From the NCBI RefSeq assembly GCF_003206615.1, contig NZ_PZJW01000004.1:248001-312000 (forward strand): a DNA stretch of 64,000 nt. The letters are read 5' to 3'. Made by a program: the position numbers and the translations under genes. The DNA comes from Salinicola acroporae (GTDB lineage Bacteria; Pseudomonadota; Gammaproteobacteria; Pseudomonadales; Halomonadaceae). Shown one piece after another: positions 51,399 through 61,234 of this stretch (position 1 is its first letter; every line of letters begins with the position of its first letter). The notes beneath the pieces were generated by a model that had not been told where the DNA came from, made no database searches, and was given only the letters and a program-made list of their open reading frames with translations.

Positions 51399-52376
51399 TC
51401 AGGCCGGGCGGGTCAGGGCGCCGGCACGCCAGCCACGCAGGTAGAAACCGAGATAGCGCAGCGCCACGTAGCCGACAATGACGCTGGCGACGATCACCTC
51501 CAGCGTTGCCAGGGTATGGACGATCGCGACGTCGTGGGCGCTGAAGCCGTGGGATTGCATCCAGTCGGCGGTCTTTGCCAGGGCCGTGGCGCCGATCACC
51601 ATGGGAAAGGTGAATGCGGCATATCCCGGGCTATAGGGCAGGCGCAGCAGTTTGAAGAAGGCCAGATAGATGATCAGGGTCATCAGGACCGCGATGCCAC
51701 CCAGCAGGGCGACCAGCAGCGGCGACGGTGTCGAGACGACGGTGAGATAGCCGGCCAGCGACAGGCTGGCCGGTGCCGCCATGATGGCGATGGTCGGTTT
51801 GGCGGGATCGGGGATCTCGTCGGCGAAGATCAGCCGGTAGATCATGACCGGCAGCAGGATGGCGTAGAGCCCCATGCCGACATAGAGCAGGCCGATAGCC
51901 AACGGGTGCAGTACCGAGACGCCCGGGAACGCCACATCGGCGACGATGATCCCCACCGGTGGCACGAACCACGCCGGTACCATGTGGTGGAGTTCGAACG
52001 CCCGTGTCCGGTGTACCACGAAGGCGACGAGAAAGCTCAAGTGCAGCGCTACCGCCACGAGCCAGAGCGCGACACCGATGGACGGCATCAGCCACGCCCC
52101 GGCGGCTTTCGAGACCACCATCAGCGCCATGGCGAAGGTTGGCACGACGCTGCCGACGACTGGGTGGGCCAGGTCCGACCGCAGCAGCCGAGGGTGAAGC
52201 ACGAATTTGGCACTGAGGATCAGCAGCAGCACCGTTGCGGCTATCGCGCCGGCCAACTGCGCCCTGCCCTCGAGGGGCGCGAAACTCTCCCAGCTCCAGC
52301 CCAGGCTGGAGATCCCCAGCGCCAGGCCGGCCATCGGCGTCGGCGCCGTCTGAAGACGTTGGGTCAGGGTCGGCAT
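51399..52376 (-). CDS. TDT-family (TehA/malic acid) transporter
   Basis: 325 residues from the ATG at 52376, preferred because AGGAG lies about 8 bases upstream. Ten helices; the TDT family pattern is seen in PTPMAGLALGISSLGWSWE, AHPVVGSVVPTFAMALMVVSKAAG, HHMVPAWFVPPVGIIVADVAFPG and LLRLPYSPGYAAFTFPMVIGATALAK. Relatives export tellurite, sulphite or C4-dicarboxylates or act as anion channels. It is divergent from a LysR gene with a long perfect palindrome in between, the common TDT-LysR pairing. Confidence 0.88.
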   Translation of the reverse strand: MPTLTQRLQTAPTPMAGLALGISSLGWSWESFAPLEGRAQLAGAIAATVLLLILSAKFVLHPRLLRSDLAHPVVGSVVPTFAMALMVVSKAAGAWLMPSIGVALWLVAVALHLSFLVAFVVHRTRAFELHHMVPAWFVPPVGIIVADVAFPGVSVLHPLAIGLLYVGMGLYAILLPVMIYRLIFADEIPDPAKPTIAIMAAPASLSLAGYLTVVSTPSPLLVALLGGIAVLMTLIIYLAFFKLLRLPYSPGYAAFTFPMVIGATALAKTADWMQSHGFSAHDVAIVHTLATLEVIVASVIVGYVALRYLGFYLRGWRAGALTRPA

Positions 52377-52422
52377 GGAGGGTCTCCTCATGATCGATGG
52401 AGACACCTTATGGCATTTTGCG

Positions 52423-52476
52423 CTATCGTTATATTTTAACTTTATTTACAAGTCGTTTTATAAAATATAACGATAG
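52423..52476. promoter_or_regulatory. perfect 16-bp inverted repeat between TDT transporter and LysR genes
   Basis: CTATCGTTATATTTTA (52423-52438) and its exact reverse complement TAAAATATAACGATAG (52461-52476) are separated by 22 bases. The DNA is sharply AT-rich against a GC-rich background. The right arm runs into the lysR ribosome-binding site (AGGAGG, 52475-52480), so binding there would also block lysR translation start DNA. Very likely the LysR operator for both genes. Confidence 0.8.
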
Positions 52477-52484
52477 GAGGAGCA

Positions 52485-53381
52485 ATGGCGATCACGTTTC
52501 GTCAGCTTCAAGTGTTCGTCGCGGTGGCGCGCGAGCGCACGTTGACCGCGGCGGCGGCGGCGCTGTTCCTGACCAAGCCGGCGGTCAGCATCGCGCTGGC
52601 GGAACTGGAGAAACAGTGCGGACGCACGCTCTTCGATCGCCACCGTAACCGGCTCTATCTCAACGACCAGGGGCGGCGGCTGCTACCGATGGCGGATGAA
52701 CTGCTGGCCCGCAGCGAAGCGATCGAGCAGCTATTCGACAACGAATCCCTGGGCGGGCATCTCCACATCGGTGCCAGTTACACGATCGGTCACCAGCTGT
52801 TGCCGACGCTGTTGCGGGACTTCCGGGTCGAGAGCGGGCATCGCGATCAACGGATCACCATCGCCAACAGCGCCTCGATCTGCACCGCGCTGGAAGCGTT
52901 CGAGTTGGACGTCGGCATGATCGAGGGCCGTGTCGCCGGAGAGCGTTTCCACGTGCTGCCGTGGCGCCGCGACCGGATGCTGGTGGCGGCCTCCCGCGAT
53001 CATCCGCTGGCAGCCCTGGGGCCGGTGGCGGTCGAGAGGCTGGCGGAGTATGCGTGGCTGCTGCGGGAACCGGGCTCCGGCACCCGGGAGCAGTTCATGC
53101 GATTCATCGCCCCGCGGTTGCCGCAGTGGGAACTGAGCCTGGAGATCAACTCGGCGGAGGCGATCATCAACGCCGCCGCGGCCGGGCTTGGGCTGACCTG
53201 CCTTTCCGCGCTGGAGGCGCGGCACGCCTTGAGCGATGGACGTCTGGTCGAGATCGAACTGGACCTGGATATGACCCGGGAGTTCAGTCTGGTGCTGCAC
53301 CGCGACAAGTATCGCAGCCCGTTGATCGAGCGATTCGTCGAGTTCTGTCGGCAACGTGACGAAGCCGTCGATCCGCCATGA
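52485..53381 (+). CDS. LysR-family transcriptional regulator of the adjacent TDT transporter
   Basis: 298 residues. Helix-turn-helix at residues 1-60 (MAITFRQLQVFVAVARERTLTAAAAALFLTKPAVSIALAELEKQCGRTLFDRHRNRLYL), effector domain from about residue 90 (GGHLHIGASYTIGHQLLPTLLRDFR). Similar to CysB/CbbR-side regulators with a WLLREPGSGTREQF loop. AGGAGG is 4 bases before the ATG. Divergent from the TDT transporter gene, which it probably controls from the inverted repeat in the gap. Confidence 0.93.
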   Translation: MAITFRQLQVFVAVARERTLTAAAAALFLTKPAVSIALAELEKQCGRTLFDRHRNRLYLNDQGRRLLPMADELLARSEAIEQLFDNESLGGHLHIGASYTIGHQLLPTLLRDFRVESGHRDQRITIANSASICTALEAFELDVGMIEGRVAGERFHVLPWRRDRMLVAASRDHPLAALGPVAVERLAEYAWLLREPGSGTREQFMRFIAPRLPQWELSLEINSAEAIINAAAAGLGLTCLSALEARHALSDGRLVEIELDLDMTREFSLVLHRDKYRSPLIERFVEFCRQRDEAVDPP

Positions 53382-53481
53382 ATCCAGGGCGGCGAGGCGC
53401 AGCCGTCGCCGCAGGAACGGGCGCCCCATACCGTGAGGCGGGACGCCCGTGGGACGGGGTCGAGTGGGCCAAGGGCGGGTG

Positions 53482-53952
53482 TCAGCCGCCGAGGAAAGAG
53501 GACATGGCCTTGTCGGTGATCATGCCGCAGGCCTTTTTACCGGCCTGGTCCTTGAGATTGGTCAGGCTGAAGGTCTGGCCGTTGCCGCCCTGCAGCAGGC
53601 CGTTCAGACCTTGTTGATAACCGGCATCCTCCTTGGCCTGACTTTGGCCGCCGACCTTCTCGAGCAGGCTGTTCTTGACCTTGTCGGTCGTGCTCTCGGT
53701 ATAGCCCTGCTGCTGGCAGTAGCCCAGCACCCCGGCCACATTCTGCATGCTGCCGAGATTCATCGACCCGGAGCCTAGCGAGCTGAGCAGCGAGGCCCCA
53801 TCGGTGGCGCCTGATCCCTGGCCCTGGGAGGACTGCCCGGACATCATCTCGCCGGCGTTTTTCTTGACGCTGTCGAAACTGAAGGCCGACGCCATGGGGG
53901 AGGCGGCGATGGATGCGGTCAACAAGGCGGCGGGGAGGAAACGAAGATTCAT
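53482..53952 (-). CDS. DUF2501 (YjjA-like) exported protein
   Basis: 156 residues with a signal peptide ending near ASA (about residue 23). The body is Ser/Gly/Gln-rich with SGSMNLGSMQNVAGVLGYCQQQGY and a later QAGKKACGMITDKAMSSFLGG, the DUF2501 layout with two conserved cysteines that may pair. The function of the family is unknown; E. coli YjjA is periplasmic. AGGAG is about 9 bases upstream of the ATG. It is convergent with the lysR gene. Confidence 0.8.
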   Translation of the reverse strand: MNLRFLPAALLTASIAASPMASAFSFDSVKKNAGEMMSGQSSQGQGSGATDGASLLSSLGSGSMNLGSMQNVAGVLGYCQQQGYTESTTDKVKNSLLEKVGGQSQAKEDAGYQQGLNGLLQGGNGQTFSLTNLKDQAGKKACGMITDKAMSSFLGG

Positions 53953-54199
53953 GAACTCATACTCCTGGCTGGAAAAGAAACCCCGTCGGGTTTCGATGAA
54001 ACGATCCGCGAGTATCGATGATAGGGCGATGAGACGCCGTGCTGGCGCCGCCCTACGCTAGAGCAACCAGGCGCTTCTGTCCAAGCGCGATGATGACCGT
54101 CCGCGCTCCTCGATGCGATGAGGAAACGCCGAACCCGGGTCATGGTCTAGGCTTGGAGTGTCGGAAGGAGTTCGACGTTCCCTCGAGAAAGGAGATGGC

Positions 54200-54388
54200 A
54201 TGATTATCAACGTTGGCGAATTCAAGCGCCTGCTCGACGAATACGACGATCAACTCGAACTGAGCTTCAGTGGCCTGGAATACCACCGGCTCAGGCAGAA
54301 GGGCGACAAGCACCTGGAAGTCGAGTTCGAGGAGAAGATATTCCGGGACAAGACCGGGCATATCGACATTCATGACGAAGGGCATTGA
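54200..54388 (+). CDS. small conserved-looking hypothetical protein (62 aa)
   Basis: The ATG at 54200 has AAAGGAGA 7 bases upstream, a very good ribosome site, and an in-frame start 42 bases earlier has none. The protein (MIINVGEFKRLLDEYDD start) is highly charged, predicted alpha-beta, with the pattern 'xxELKxxLxxxxDxxElxfxGLxxxRLKxRGDKxxxvEF' that I associate with small proteins of unknown function in proteobacteria. No membrane segment or signal peptide. No operon partner: ubiM-like gene starts 170 bases later. Confidence 0.65.
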   Translation: MIINVGEFKRLLDEYDDQLELSFSGLEYHRLRQKGDKHLEVEFEEKIFRDKTGHIDIHDEGH

Positions 54389-54557
54389 GAGCGTACTCCG
54401 GTACCGATCCGGCAGGGCGCTGCCAGCTCGGTGCCGGTGGTGTCTCGCCGGGCGCCGTGCCATTGTCCTTTGAGCGTGGCGTTCGGCAGGGGCCGCGACT
54501 TCGCCGCGGGAGGCTTTTCCGTTACCGTTACGCCATTGAGGCTAGGGAGCGGTAGGA

Positions 54558-55766
54558 ATGGATGATTCAACCCCGACCACGCAGGTCGATGTCGCCATCG
54601 TCGGTGCTGGGCCGATCGGCCTCTGTTTCGCCAATGCGCTGTCGCGCCGGGGGGTGAGTTCGATGCTGATCGATCGCCAGCCGAGATCGGCGATGGCGGA
54701 CCCCGGCAATGACGGTCGCGAGATCGCGCTGACCCGAGCATCGCAGCAGATTCTCGATCGGCTCGGCGTCTGGTCGGGTATCGATCCCGCTGAACGGGCC
54801 CGGATGCGAGCCGCCAAGGTCTTTGACGGCCAGTCACTGTTCGCGATGGAGATCGCGCCGGGCGCCACCCGGGACGACCCGCTCGGTTGCCTGGTACCCA
54901 ATCGGGTGATTCGTCGGGCTGCCTATGCTGCCTTGCAGCCGGGAGCGCCGGGGACGGGGGATATCCTGTGGCGCGACGAACGCGAGATCGCGCGATTCCA
55001 GGCCAACGAGGCAGAGGTCGATATCGAGCTTGGCAGTGGCGAGCGTGTCCAGGCTTCGCTGCTGGTGGCGGCCGACAGCCGCTTTTCCACTACGCGGCAG
55101 GCCATGGGGATTCCGGCCCGTGCCTACCAGCATGGCGAGCAGATGCTGGTCTGCCGGATGCACCATGACGAGCCTCACGACCAGACCGCCTGGGAATGGT
55201 TCGGTTACGGTCAGACGCTGGCGTTGTTGCCGGTCGATACCCACTGCTCATCGCTGGTGCTCACTCTCCCCCCTGAAGCCATGGCGCATCAATTGGCGTT
55301 GAGCGACGAAGCGTTCGACGCCGATATCACCCGTCGTTTCGAGGGTCGGCTTGGCGCCATGCGTCGGATCGCCGAGCCCCACCGTTATCCACTGGTCAGC
55401 GTCTATGCCGAGCGTTTCGTCGGCCATCGTCAGGCGCTGATCGGTGATGCCGCCGTCGGCATGCATCCGGTGACCGCGCACGGCTTCAATCTCGGCCTGC
55501 AGGGCCTCGCCAGGCTGGCGGAGCTGATTGGCGGGGCACGCCAGCAGGGGCGAGACATTGCCTCGCCGGCCCTGCTCAAGCGTTATCAGCGCGAACAGCG
55601 GCTGGCGACAGGCCCGTTGTTCGCAGCGACCTTGGCGATCGTCGGGCTATATACCGACGATCGGCCGCCGGCCAGGCTGTTACGCAAGGCGATATTGAGA
55701 GCCGGCGAGACGGCCTGGCCCATTCGGCGCCTGATCGCCGATCATTTGACCCGTTCGGCAAGTTAG
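54558..55766 (+). CDS. ubiM: UbiH/UbiF-family FAD hydroxylase, probably UbiM
   Basis: 402 residues. The FAD motif VDVAIVGAGPIGLCFANALSRRG (11-33), the middle SLLVAADSRFSTTRQAMGI (DG/DS motif) and the second FAD motif ALIGDAAVGMHPVTAHGFNLGLQG are clear. Classical UbiH/UbiF/UbiI proteins have HPIAGQGFNLGLRD at that place; the HPVTAHGFNLGL form is what I recall for UbiM, a hydroxylase able to act at one or more ring positions of ubiquinone. Membrane-associated in the cytoplasm. The exact ring position cannot be read from sequence. Confidence 0.7.
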   Translation: MDDSTPTTQVDVAIVGAGPIGLCFANALSRRGVSSMLIDRQPRSAMADPGNDGREIALTRASQQILDRLGVWSGIDPAERARMRAAKVFDGQSLFAMEIAPGATRDDPLGCLVPNRVIRRAAYAALQPGAPGTGDILWRDEREIARFQANEAEVDIELGSGERVQASLLVAADSRFSTTRQAMGIPARAYQHGEQMLVCRMHHDEPHDQTAWEWFGYGQTLALLPVDTHCSSLVLTLPPEAMAHQLALSDEAFDADITRRFEGRLGAMRRIAEPHRYPLVSVYAERFVGHRQALIGDAAVGMHPVTAHGFNLGLQGLARLAELIGGARQQGRDIASPALLKRYQREQRLATGPLFAATLAIVGLYTDDRPPARLLRKAILRAGETAWPIRRLIADHLTRSAS

Positions 55767-55817
55767 CGACTGGCGGGTCAGCCTTGTTATCTCCGTTCAC
55801 GCTCGACAGGAGTTCGT

Positions 55818-56720
55818 ATGGATCTTGCAATGGTGGGCTTGGGGCGCATGGGCGCCAATATGGCGGAGCGCCTGGTGCGCAGCGGTCATCGCGTGGTGGG
55901 CGTCGATCCCAGCGAGGAGGCGAGGGCCCGGGCGGCGGACAAGGGCATCGAGCCGGCGGTGTCGCTGGCAGCGGCAGTCGACGCACTACCGTCACCCAGA
56001 GTCGTCTGGCTGATGGTGCCCGCCGGCCCGCCGGTGGACAAGTTGATCGCCGAACTCGAACCGCTGCTGGCCGCCGACGACGTGATCATCGACGGCGGCA
56101 ACTCGATGTACAAGGACACGCTGCGCCGCGCGGCGCAGTCGCGCTCGAATCGTCTGCACTATGTGGATGTCGGCACCAGCGGCGGCGTCTGGGGGCTCGC
56201 CGAGGGCTACAGCATGATGGTGGGCGGCGAGACCGGGGTGGTCGAGTCGCTCCGGCCGCTGTTCGAAGCGCTCGCTCCTGCCGCGGACAAGGGGTGGGGG
56301 CACGTCGGCCCCAGCGGTGCGGGTCACTTCACCAAGATGGTCCACAATGGCATCGAGTACGGCATGATGCAGGCCTACGCCGAGGGCTTCGCGATCATGG
56401 AGCGCAAGGATTTCGAGCTCGATCTGCATCAGATCGCCGAGATCTGGCGCCACGGCAGCGTGGTGCGCTCCTGGCTGCTCGACCTGACCGCCGATGCACT
56501 GGAAAAGAATCCGTCGCTGGAGGGTATCGCGCCCTATGTCTCGGACTCCGGCGAGGGGCGCTGGACCGTGAACGAGGCGATTGAACTCGAGGTCAGCGCG
56601 CCGGTAATCACGCTCTCCCTGCTCGAGCGGCTGCGCTCGCGCGAGCAGGACTCCTATGGTGACAAGCTGCTCTCCGCCATGCGCAACGAATTTGGCGGAC
56701 ACGAGATCAAGAAGGGCTGA
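55818..56720 (+). CDS. gnd: 6-phosphogluconate dehydrogenase, decarboxylating, short form
   Basis: 300 residues, the short GntZ/GndA-type length rather than the ~470 of E. coli Gnd. NAD(P) motif MVGLGRMGANMA (5-16), GGNSMYKDT for substrate phosphate, and the catalytic motif GAGHFTKMVHNGIEYGMMQ with Lys173, Asn177 and Glu180. It oxidatively decarboxylates 6-phosphogluconate to ribulose-5-phosphate. The short form is often NAD-preferring. It begins 51 bases after the ubiM-like gene and ends at a strong terminator. Confidence 0.93.
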   Translation: MDLAMVGLGRMGANMAERLVRSGHRVVGVDPSEEARARAADKGIEPAVSLAAAVDALPSPRVVWLMVPAGPPVDKLIAELEPLLAADDVIIDGGNSMYKDTLRRAAQSRSNRLHYVDVGTSGGVWGLAEGYSMMVGGETGVVESLRPLFEALAPAADKGWGHVGPSGAGHFTKMVHNGIEYGMMQAYAEGFAIMERKDFELDLHQIAEIWRHGSVVRSWLLDLTADALEKNPSLEGIAPYVSDSGEGRWTVNEAIELEVSAPVITLSLLERLRSREQDSYGDKLLSAMRNEFGGHEIKKG

Positions 56721-56826
56721 TCGAAGTGCCTCCATGGCTGGCGTATCGTCGTGCCGCCACGTCGGGATCGACCTTCGTCACGCTACCCCACCCATTCTCT
56801 TCCACTACCAGATAGTGTGTTCAGAG

Positions 56827-56857
56827 ACGCCGGGAGACACAAGTCTCCCGGCGTTTT
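56827..56857 (+). terminator. gnd intrinsic terminator
   Basis: ACGCCGGGAGAC, loop ACAA, GTCTCCCGGCGT: 12 perfect pairs followed by TTTT. It separates gnd from the nrd operon promoter. Confidence 0.9.
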
Positions 56858-56935
56858 CGGCTGGAAACACACTCGATTTTCGACCTTGACAGGCCGGGAA
56901 GCCGGCTACCATGCGGGCTCCCGAGCGGTGCGAAA

Positions 56936-57007
56936 CTATCCACAGGATGTTGACAGAAAAAGACCACATCTATGCTTGGAAAAACCGCCGGCTACCATAT
57001 ATAGTGT
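56936..57007 (+). promoter_or_regulatory. nrdHIEF promoter region with tandem NrdR-like boxes and a DnaA-like box
   Basis: TTGACA (56950-56955) and TATGCT (56971-56976, 15-base spacer) form a plausible promoter. ACCATATATAGTGT (56994-57007; reverse strand ACACTATATATGGT) is a good NrdR box, and a weaker ACCACATCTATGCT lies at 56963-56976, exactly 31 bases upstream centre to centre, about three helical turns as expected for NrdR. CTATCCACA (56936-56944) differs from a DnaA box at its first base. NrdR repression and perhaps DnaA control are inferred. Confidence 0.65.
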
Positions 57008-57110
57008 TTTTCCAGAGGCGGCGGGAGCGGCGCGAAACCGTGATTTCCCAACCGCCATAGCCTGCACCATCGGCTGTCGATGGCGTCTTTCCCTGTCAAG
57101 GATGGTTATC

Positions 57111-57335
57111 ATGAGCATCACGATCTATAGCAAGCCGGCCTGCGTCCAGTGCAACGCCACATACCGCGCTCTGGACAAGCAAGGAATCGACTATACCGTG
57201 GTTGATCTGACCCAAGACGCCGATGCCATGCAGCGCGTTCAGAACCTCGGCTATCGCCAGGTGCCGGTCGTGGTCGCGGGTGAAGATCACTGGGCCGGGT
57301 TCCGTCCGGACAAGATCAGCACGCTGGTCGCCTGA
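57111..57335 (+). CDS. nrdH: glutaredoxin-like protein NrdH
   Basis: 74 residues from the ATG at 57111 with AAGGA 7 bases upstream. The redox motif CVQC is at residues 11-14 and the thioredoxin-fold marks YRQVPVVV and WAGFRPDKI are typical of NrdH, which is reduced by thioredoxin reductase and supplies electrons to NrdE. First gene of the nrdHIEF operon. Confidence 0.95.
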   Translation: MSITIYSKPACVQCNATYRALDKQGIDYTVVDLTQDADAMQRVQNLGYRQVPVVVAGEDHWAGFRPDKISTLVA

Positions 57336-57429
57336 TCCGATCGCTTCGCATCTTTCAGGCTCGAATCTTTCCGGCTAGCGCTGGCTTCGCCCGCGCTGCC
57401 GAAACCGCGCAGGGGCGCAGGAGACCGTC

Positions 57430-57834
57430 ATGGCTGGGCTGGTCTATTTTTCGACCAAATCAGGCAATACGCGGCGCTTCGTCGAGAAACTGGGTCTGCC
57501 GGCCAGCCGGATTCCGCTGAACCGAAGCGACCCACCCCTGCAGGTCGAGACACCCTATATTCTCGTAGTACCGACCTATGGTGACGGTGATCCGCGCTCC
57601 GCGGTGCCCGCGCCAGTCATTCGCTTTCTGAATGACGAACATAACCGGTCCCTGATTCGCGGCGTCATCGCCGGCGGCAACACCAATTTCGGCGAGGCTT
57701 TTGGCCTGGCGGGACGGGTTGTCGCGAGCAAGTGTCGGGTACCGCTTCTCTATCGTTTCGAACTGATGGGCACGGCAGAAGATGTCCATCGAGTCCTTGC
57801 AGGGGTGACCGAATTTTGGAAACGCTCAGCCTAG
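57430..57834 (+). CDS. nrdI: flavodoxin-like protein NrdI
   Basis: 134 residues. [23 protein letters not shown] forms the FMN phosphate loop, followed by [13 protein letters not shown] and [21 protein letters not shown]. NrdI makes superoxide to build the dimanganese-tyrosyl radical cofactor of NrdF. The nrdE start lies inside its last 19 bases, so translation is coupled. Confidence 0.95.
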   Translation: MAGLVYFSTKSGNTRRFVEKLGLPASRIPLNRSDPPLQVETPYILVVPTYGDGDPRSAVPAPVIRFLNDEHNRSLIRGVIAGGNTNFGEAFGLAGRVVASKCRVPLLYRFELMGTAEDVHRVLAGVTEFWKRSA

Positions 57835-59993
57835 ATACGGGTACGACCGTGCGGCCTGCCGTCAGCGCCGACCACAACGCCAAGGCGCTCGATTACCACG
57901 CGCTCAACGCCATGTTGAACCTGTATGACGCCAACGGTCGTCTGCAGCTCGACAAGGACAGGGAAGCGGCGCGTCAGTATTTCCTGCAGCACGTGAACCA
58001 GAACACGGTGTTCTTTCACTCGCTGAAGGAAAAGCTCGACTACCTGGTGGAGGAGGGCTACTACGAGCAGCAGGTGCTCGACCAGTACGACTTCGGCTTC
58101 GTGACGGCACTGTTCGATCAAGCCTACGCGGCGAAATTCCGTTTCCAGAGCTTCCTGGGCGCGTTCAAGTACTACACCAGCTACACGCTCAAGACTTTCG
58201 ACGGCAAGCGTTACCTCGAGCGTTTCGAAGACCGCGTCTGCATGGTGGCGCTGTCGCTGGCGCGCGGCGACGAAACCCTGGCGCGTCAGCTGGTCGAGGA
58301 GATCATCCACGGCCGCTTTCAGCCGGCGACACCGACCTTCCTCAACTGCGGCAAGCGCCAGCGCGGCGAGCTGGTCTCCTGCTTCCTGCTGCGCATCGAG
58401 GACAACATGGAGTCGATCGGTCGCTCGATCAATTCCGCGCTGCAGCTCTCCAAGCGCGGCGGCGGGGTGGCGTTCTCGCTCTCCAACGTGCGGGAATCCG
58501 GCGCGCCGATCAAGCGCATCGAGAACCAGTCCTCCGGCATCATCCCGATCATGAAGATGCTCGAGGACGCCTTCTCCTACGCCAACCAGCTGGGCGCGCG
58601 CCAGGGTGCCGGGGCGGTCTATCTCAACGCCCACCATCCGGACATCCTGCGTTTCCTCGACACCAAGCGCGAGAACGCCGACGAGAAGATCCGTATCAAG
58701 ACGCTGTCGCTCGGCATCGTGATGCCGGACATCACCTTCGAGCTGGCCAAGCGCAACGAGGAGATGTACCTGTTCTCGCCCTATGACGTGGAGCGCATCT
58801 ACGGCGTGCCGTTCGGCGACATCAGCGTCACCGAGAAGTACGAGGAGATGGTCGCCGACGGTCGTATCCGCAAGAAGAAGATCAACGCCCGCGAACTGTT
58901 CCAGACCATCGCCGAGCTGCAGTTCGAATCCGGCTATCCGTATCTGATGTTCGAAGACACGGTAAACCGCGCCAACCCGATCCACGGCCGGATCAACATG
59001 TCGAACCTCTGCTCGGAGATCCTGCAGGTCAACACGCCCACCGAGTACGACGACGATCTCGGCTATCGGCACATCGGCGAGGACATCTCCTGCAACCTGG
59101 GCTCGCTCAACATCGCCAAGACCATGGATTCGCCGGACTTCGGCACCACGGTGGAGGCTGCCATTCGCGGTCTGACCGCGGTCTCCGAGATGAGTAACAT
59201 CACCTCGGTGCCGTCGATCGCCGAAGGCAACGCCAAGTCTCACGCCATCGGCCTGGGGCAGATGAACCTGCACGGCTACCTGGCCCGCGAGCACATTCTC
59301 TATGGCAGCGAAGAGGGGTTGGATTTCACCAACATCTACTTCTATACCATCGCGTTCCATGCCCTCCGGGCGTCCAATCGCATCGCCATCGAGCGCGACC
59401 AGCGCTTCGCCGGCTTCGAGCAGTCGACCTATGCCAGTGGCGAGTACTTCGACAAGTACACCGAGCAGGCGTGGGAGCCGAAGACCGAGAAGGTGCGCGG
59501 CTTGTTCGAGAAGAGCGGTATCGCCATTCCGACCCAGGACGACTGGCGCGAGCTCAAGGCATCGGTAATGGCCCATGGGCTGTTCAACCGCAACCTGCAG
59601 GCGATTCCGCCCACCGGCTCGATCTCGTACATCAACAATTCGACCTCGAGCATCCACCCGGTGACGGCCAAGGTCGAGATTCGCAAGGAAGGCAAGCTGG
59701 GCCGGGTCTATTATCCGGCGCCGTACCTGACCGACGAGAATCAGGCGTACTATCAGGACGCCTACGAGCTCGGCCCCGAGAAGATCATCGACACCTACGC
59801 CGAGGCGACGCAGCACGTCGACCAGGGCCTGTCGCTGACGCTGTTCTTCCGCGACACCGCGACCACGCGTGACGTCAACCGTGCGCAGATCTACGCCTGG
59901 CGCAAGGGTATCAAGACGATCTACTACATCCGTCTGCGCCAGGCCGCTCTCGAGGGAACGGAAGTCGAAGGCTGCGTTTCCTGCACGCTGTAA
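57816..59993 (+). CDS. nrdE: class Ib ribonucleoside-diphosphate reductase alpha subunit
   Basis: 725 residues from a TTG at 57816; AGGGGTGA (57800-57807) is 8 bases upstream, and the reading gives METLSLDTG before the conserved [14 protein letters not shown]. The class Ib alpha-subunit sequence is very close to E. coli Nrd[21 protein letters not shown] (active-site Cys), [12 protein letters not shown] with the catalytic Asn/Cys/Glu region, and the C-terminal redox pair EGCVSCTL. It lacks the N-terminal ATP-cone of NrdA. Reduces ribonucleoside diphosphates with NrdF and NrdH. Overlaps nrdI by 19 bases. Confidence 0.96.
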   Translation: METLSLDTGTTVRPAVSADHNAKALDYHALNAMLNLYDANGRLQLDKDREAARQYFLQHVNQNTVFFHSLKEKLDYLVEEGYYEQQVLDQYDFGFVTALFDQAYAAKFRFQSFLGAFKYYTSYTLKTFDGKRYLERFEDRVCMVALSLARGDETLARQLVEEIIHGRFQPATPTFLNCGKRQRGELVSCFLLRIEDNMESIGRSINSALQLSKRGGGVAFSLSNVRESGAPIKRIENQSSGIIPIMKMLEDAFSYANQLGARQGAGAVYLNAHHPDILRFLDTKRENADEKIRIKTLSLGIVMPDITFELAKRNEEMYLFSPYDVERIYGVPFGDISVTEKYEEMVADGRIRKKKINARELFQTIAELQFESGYPYLMFEDTVNRANPIHGRINMSNLCSEILQVNTPTEYDDDLGYRHIGEDISCNLGSLNIAKTMDSPDFGTTVEAAIRGLTAVSEMSNITSVPSIAEGNAKSHAIGLGQMNLHGYLAREHILYGSEEGLDFTNIYFYTIAFHALRASNRIAIERDQRFAGFEQSTYASGEYFDKYTEQAWEPKTEKVRGLFEKSGIAIPTQDDWRELKASVMAHGLFNRNLQAIPPTGSISYINNSTSSIHPVTAKVEIRKEGKLGRVYYPAPYLTDENQAYYQDAYELGPEKIIDTYAEATQHVDQGLSLTLFFRDTATTRDVNRAQIYAWRKGIKTIYYIRLRQAALEGTEVEGCVSCTL

Positions 59994-60009
59994 GCCTGAA
60001 TCTGTTTGA

Positions 60010-61038
<1,029 letters not shown>

Positions 61039-61058
61039 TCCCAACTGCCTATCTCGAC

Positions 61059-61088
61059 AAAAGCCGCCCTGCCCAGGGCGGCTTTTTT
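61059..61088 (+). terminator. nrdHIEF intrinsic terminator
   Basis: AAAAGCCGCCCT, loop GCCC, AGGGCGGCTTTTTT: 12 perfect pairs with a T-run, 20 bases after the nrdF stop. Confidence 0.94.
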
Positions 61089-61234
61089 GTGCCTATCCGA
61101 ACCTCGGCCCTCGCGATCGCGGCAGAACAGCCAATATCGTGGCGCGACCTTCCTCGCTCGCTGCACACTGTCTGCACGAAACCGCGCGATAGTGCTCCTG
61201 CACCGCGTCTCGGTGCGCAACCGGAGTCGAAGTC

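Noticed and set aside
38732-53400. Defence or mobile island in the accessory region
   Set aside because: No integrase, transposase, repeats, toxin-antitoxin or nuclease genes are visible; all genes look metabolic, transport or regulatory.
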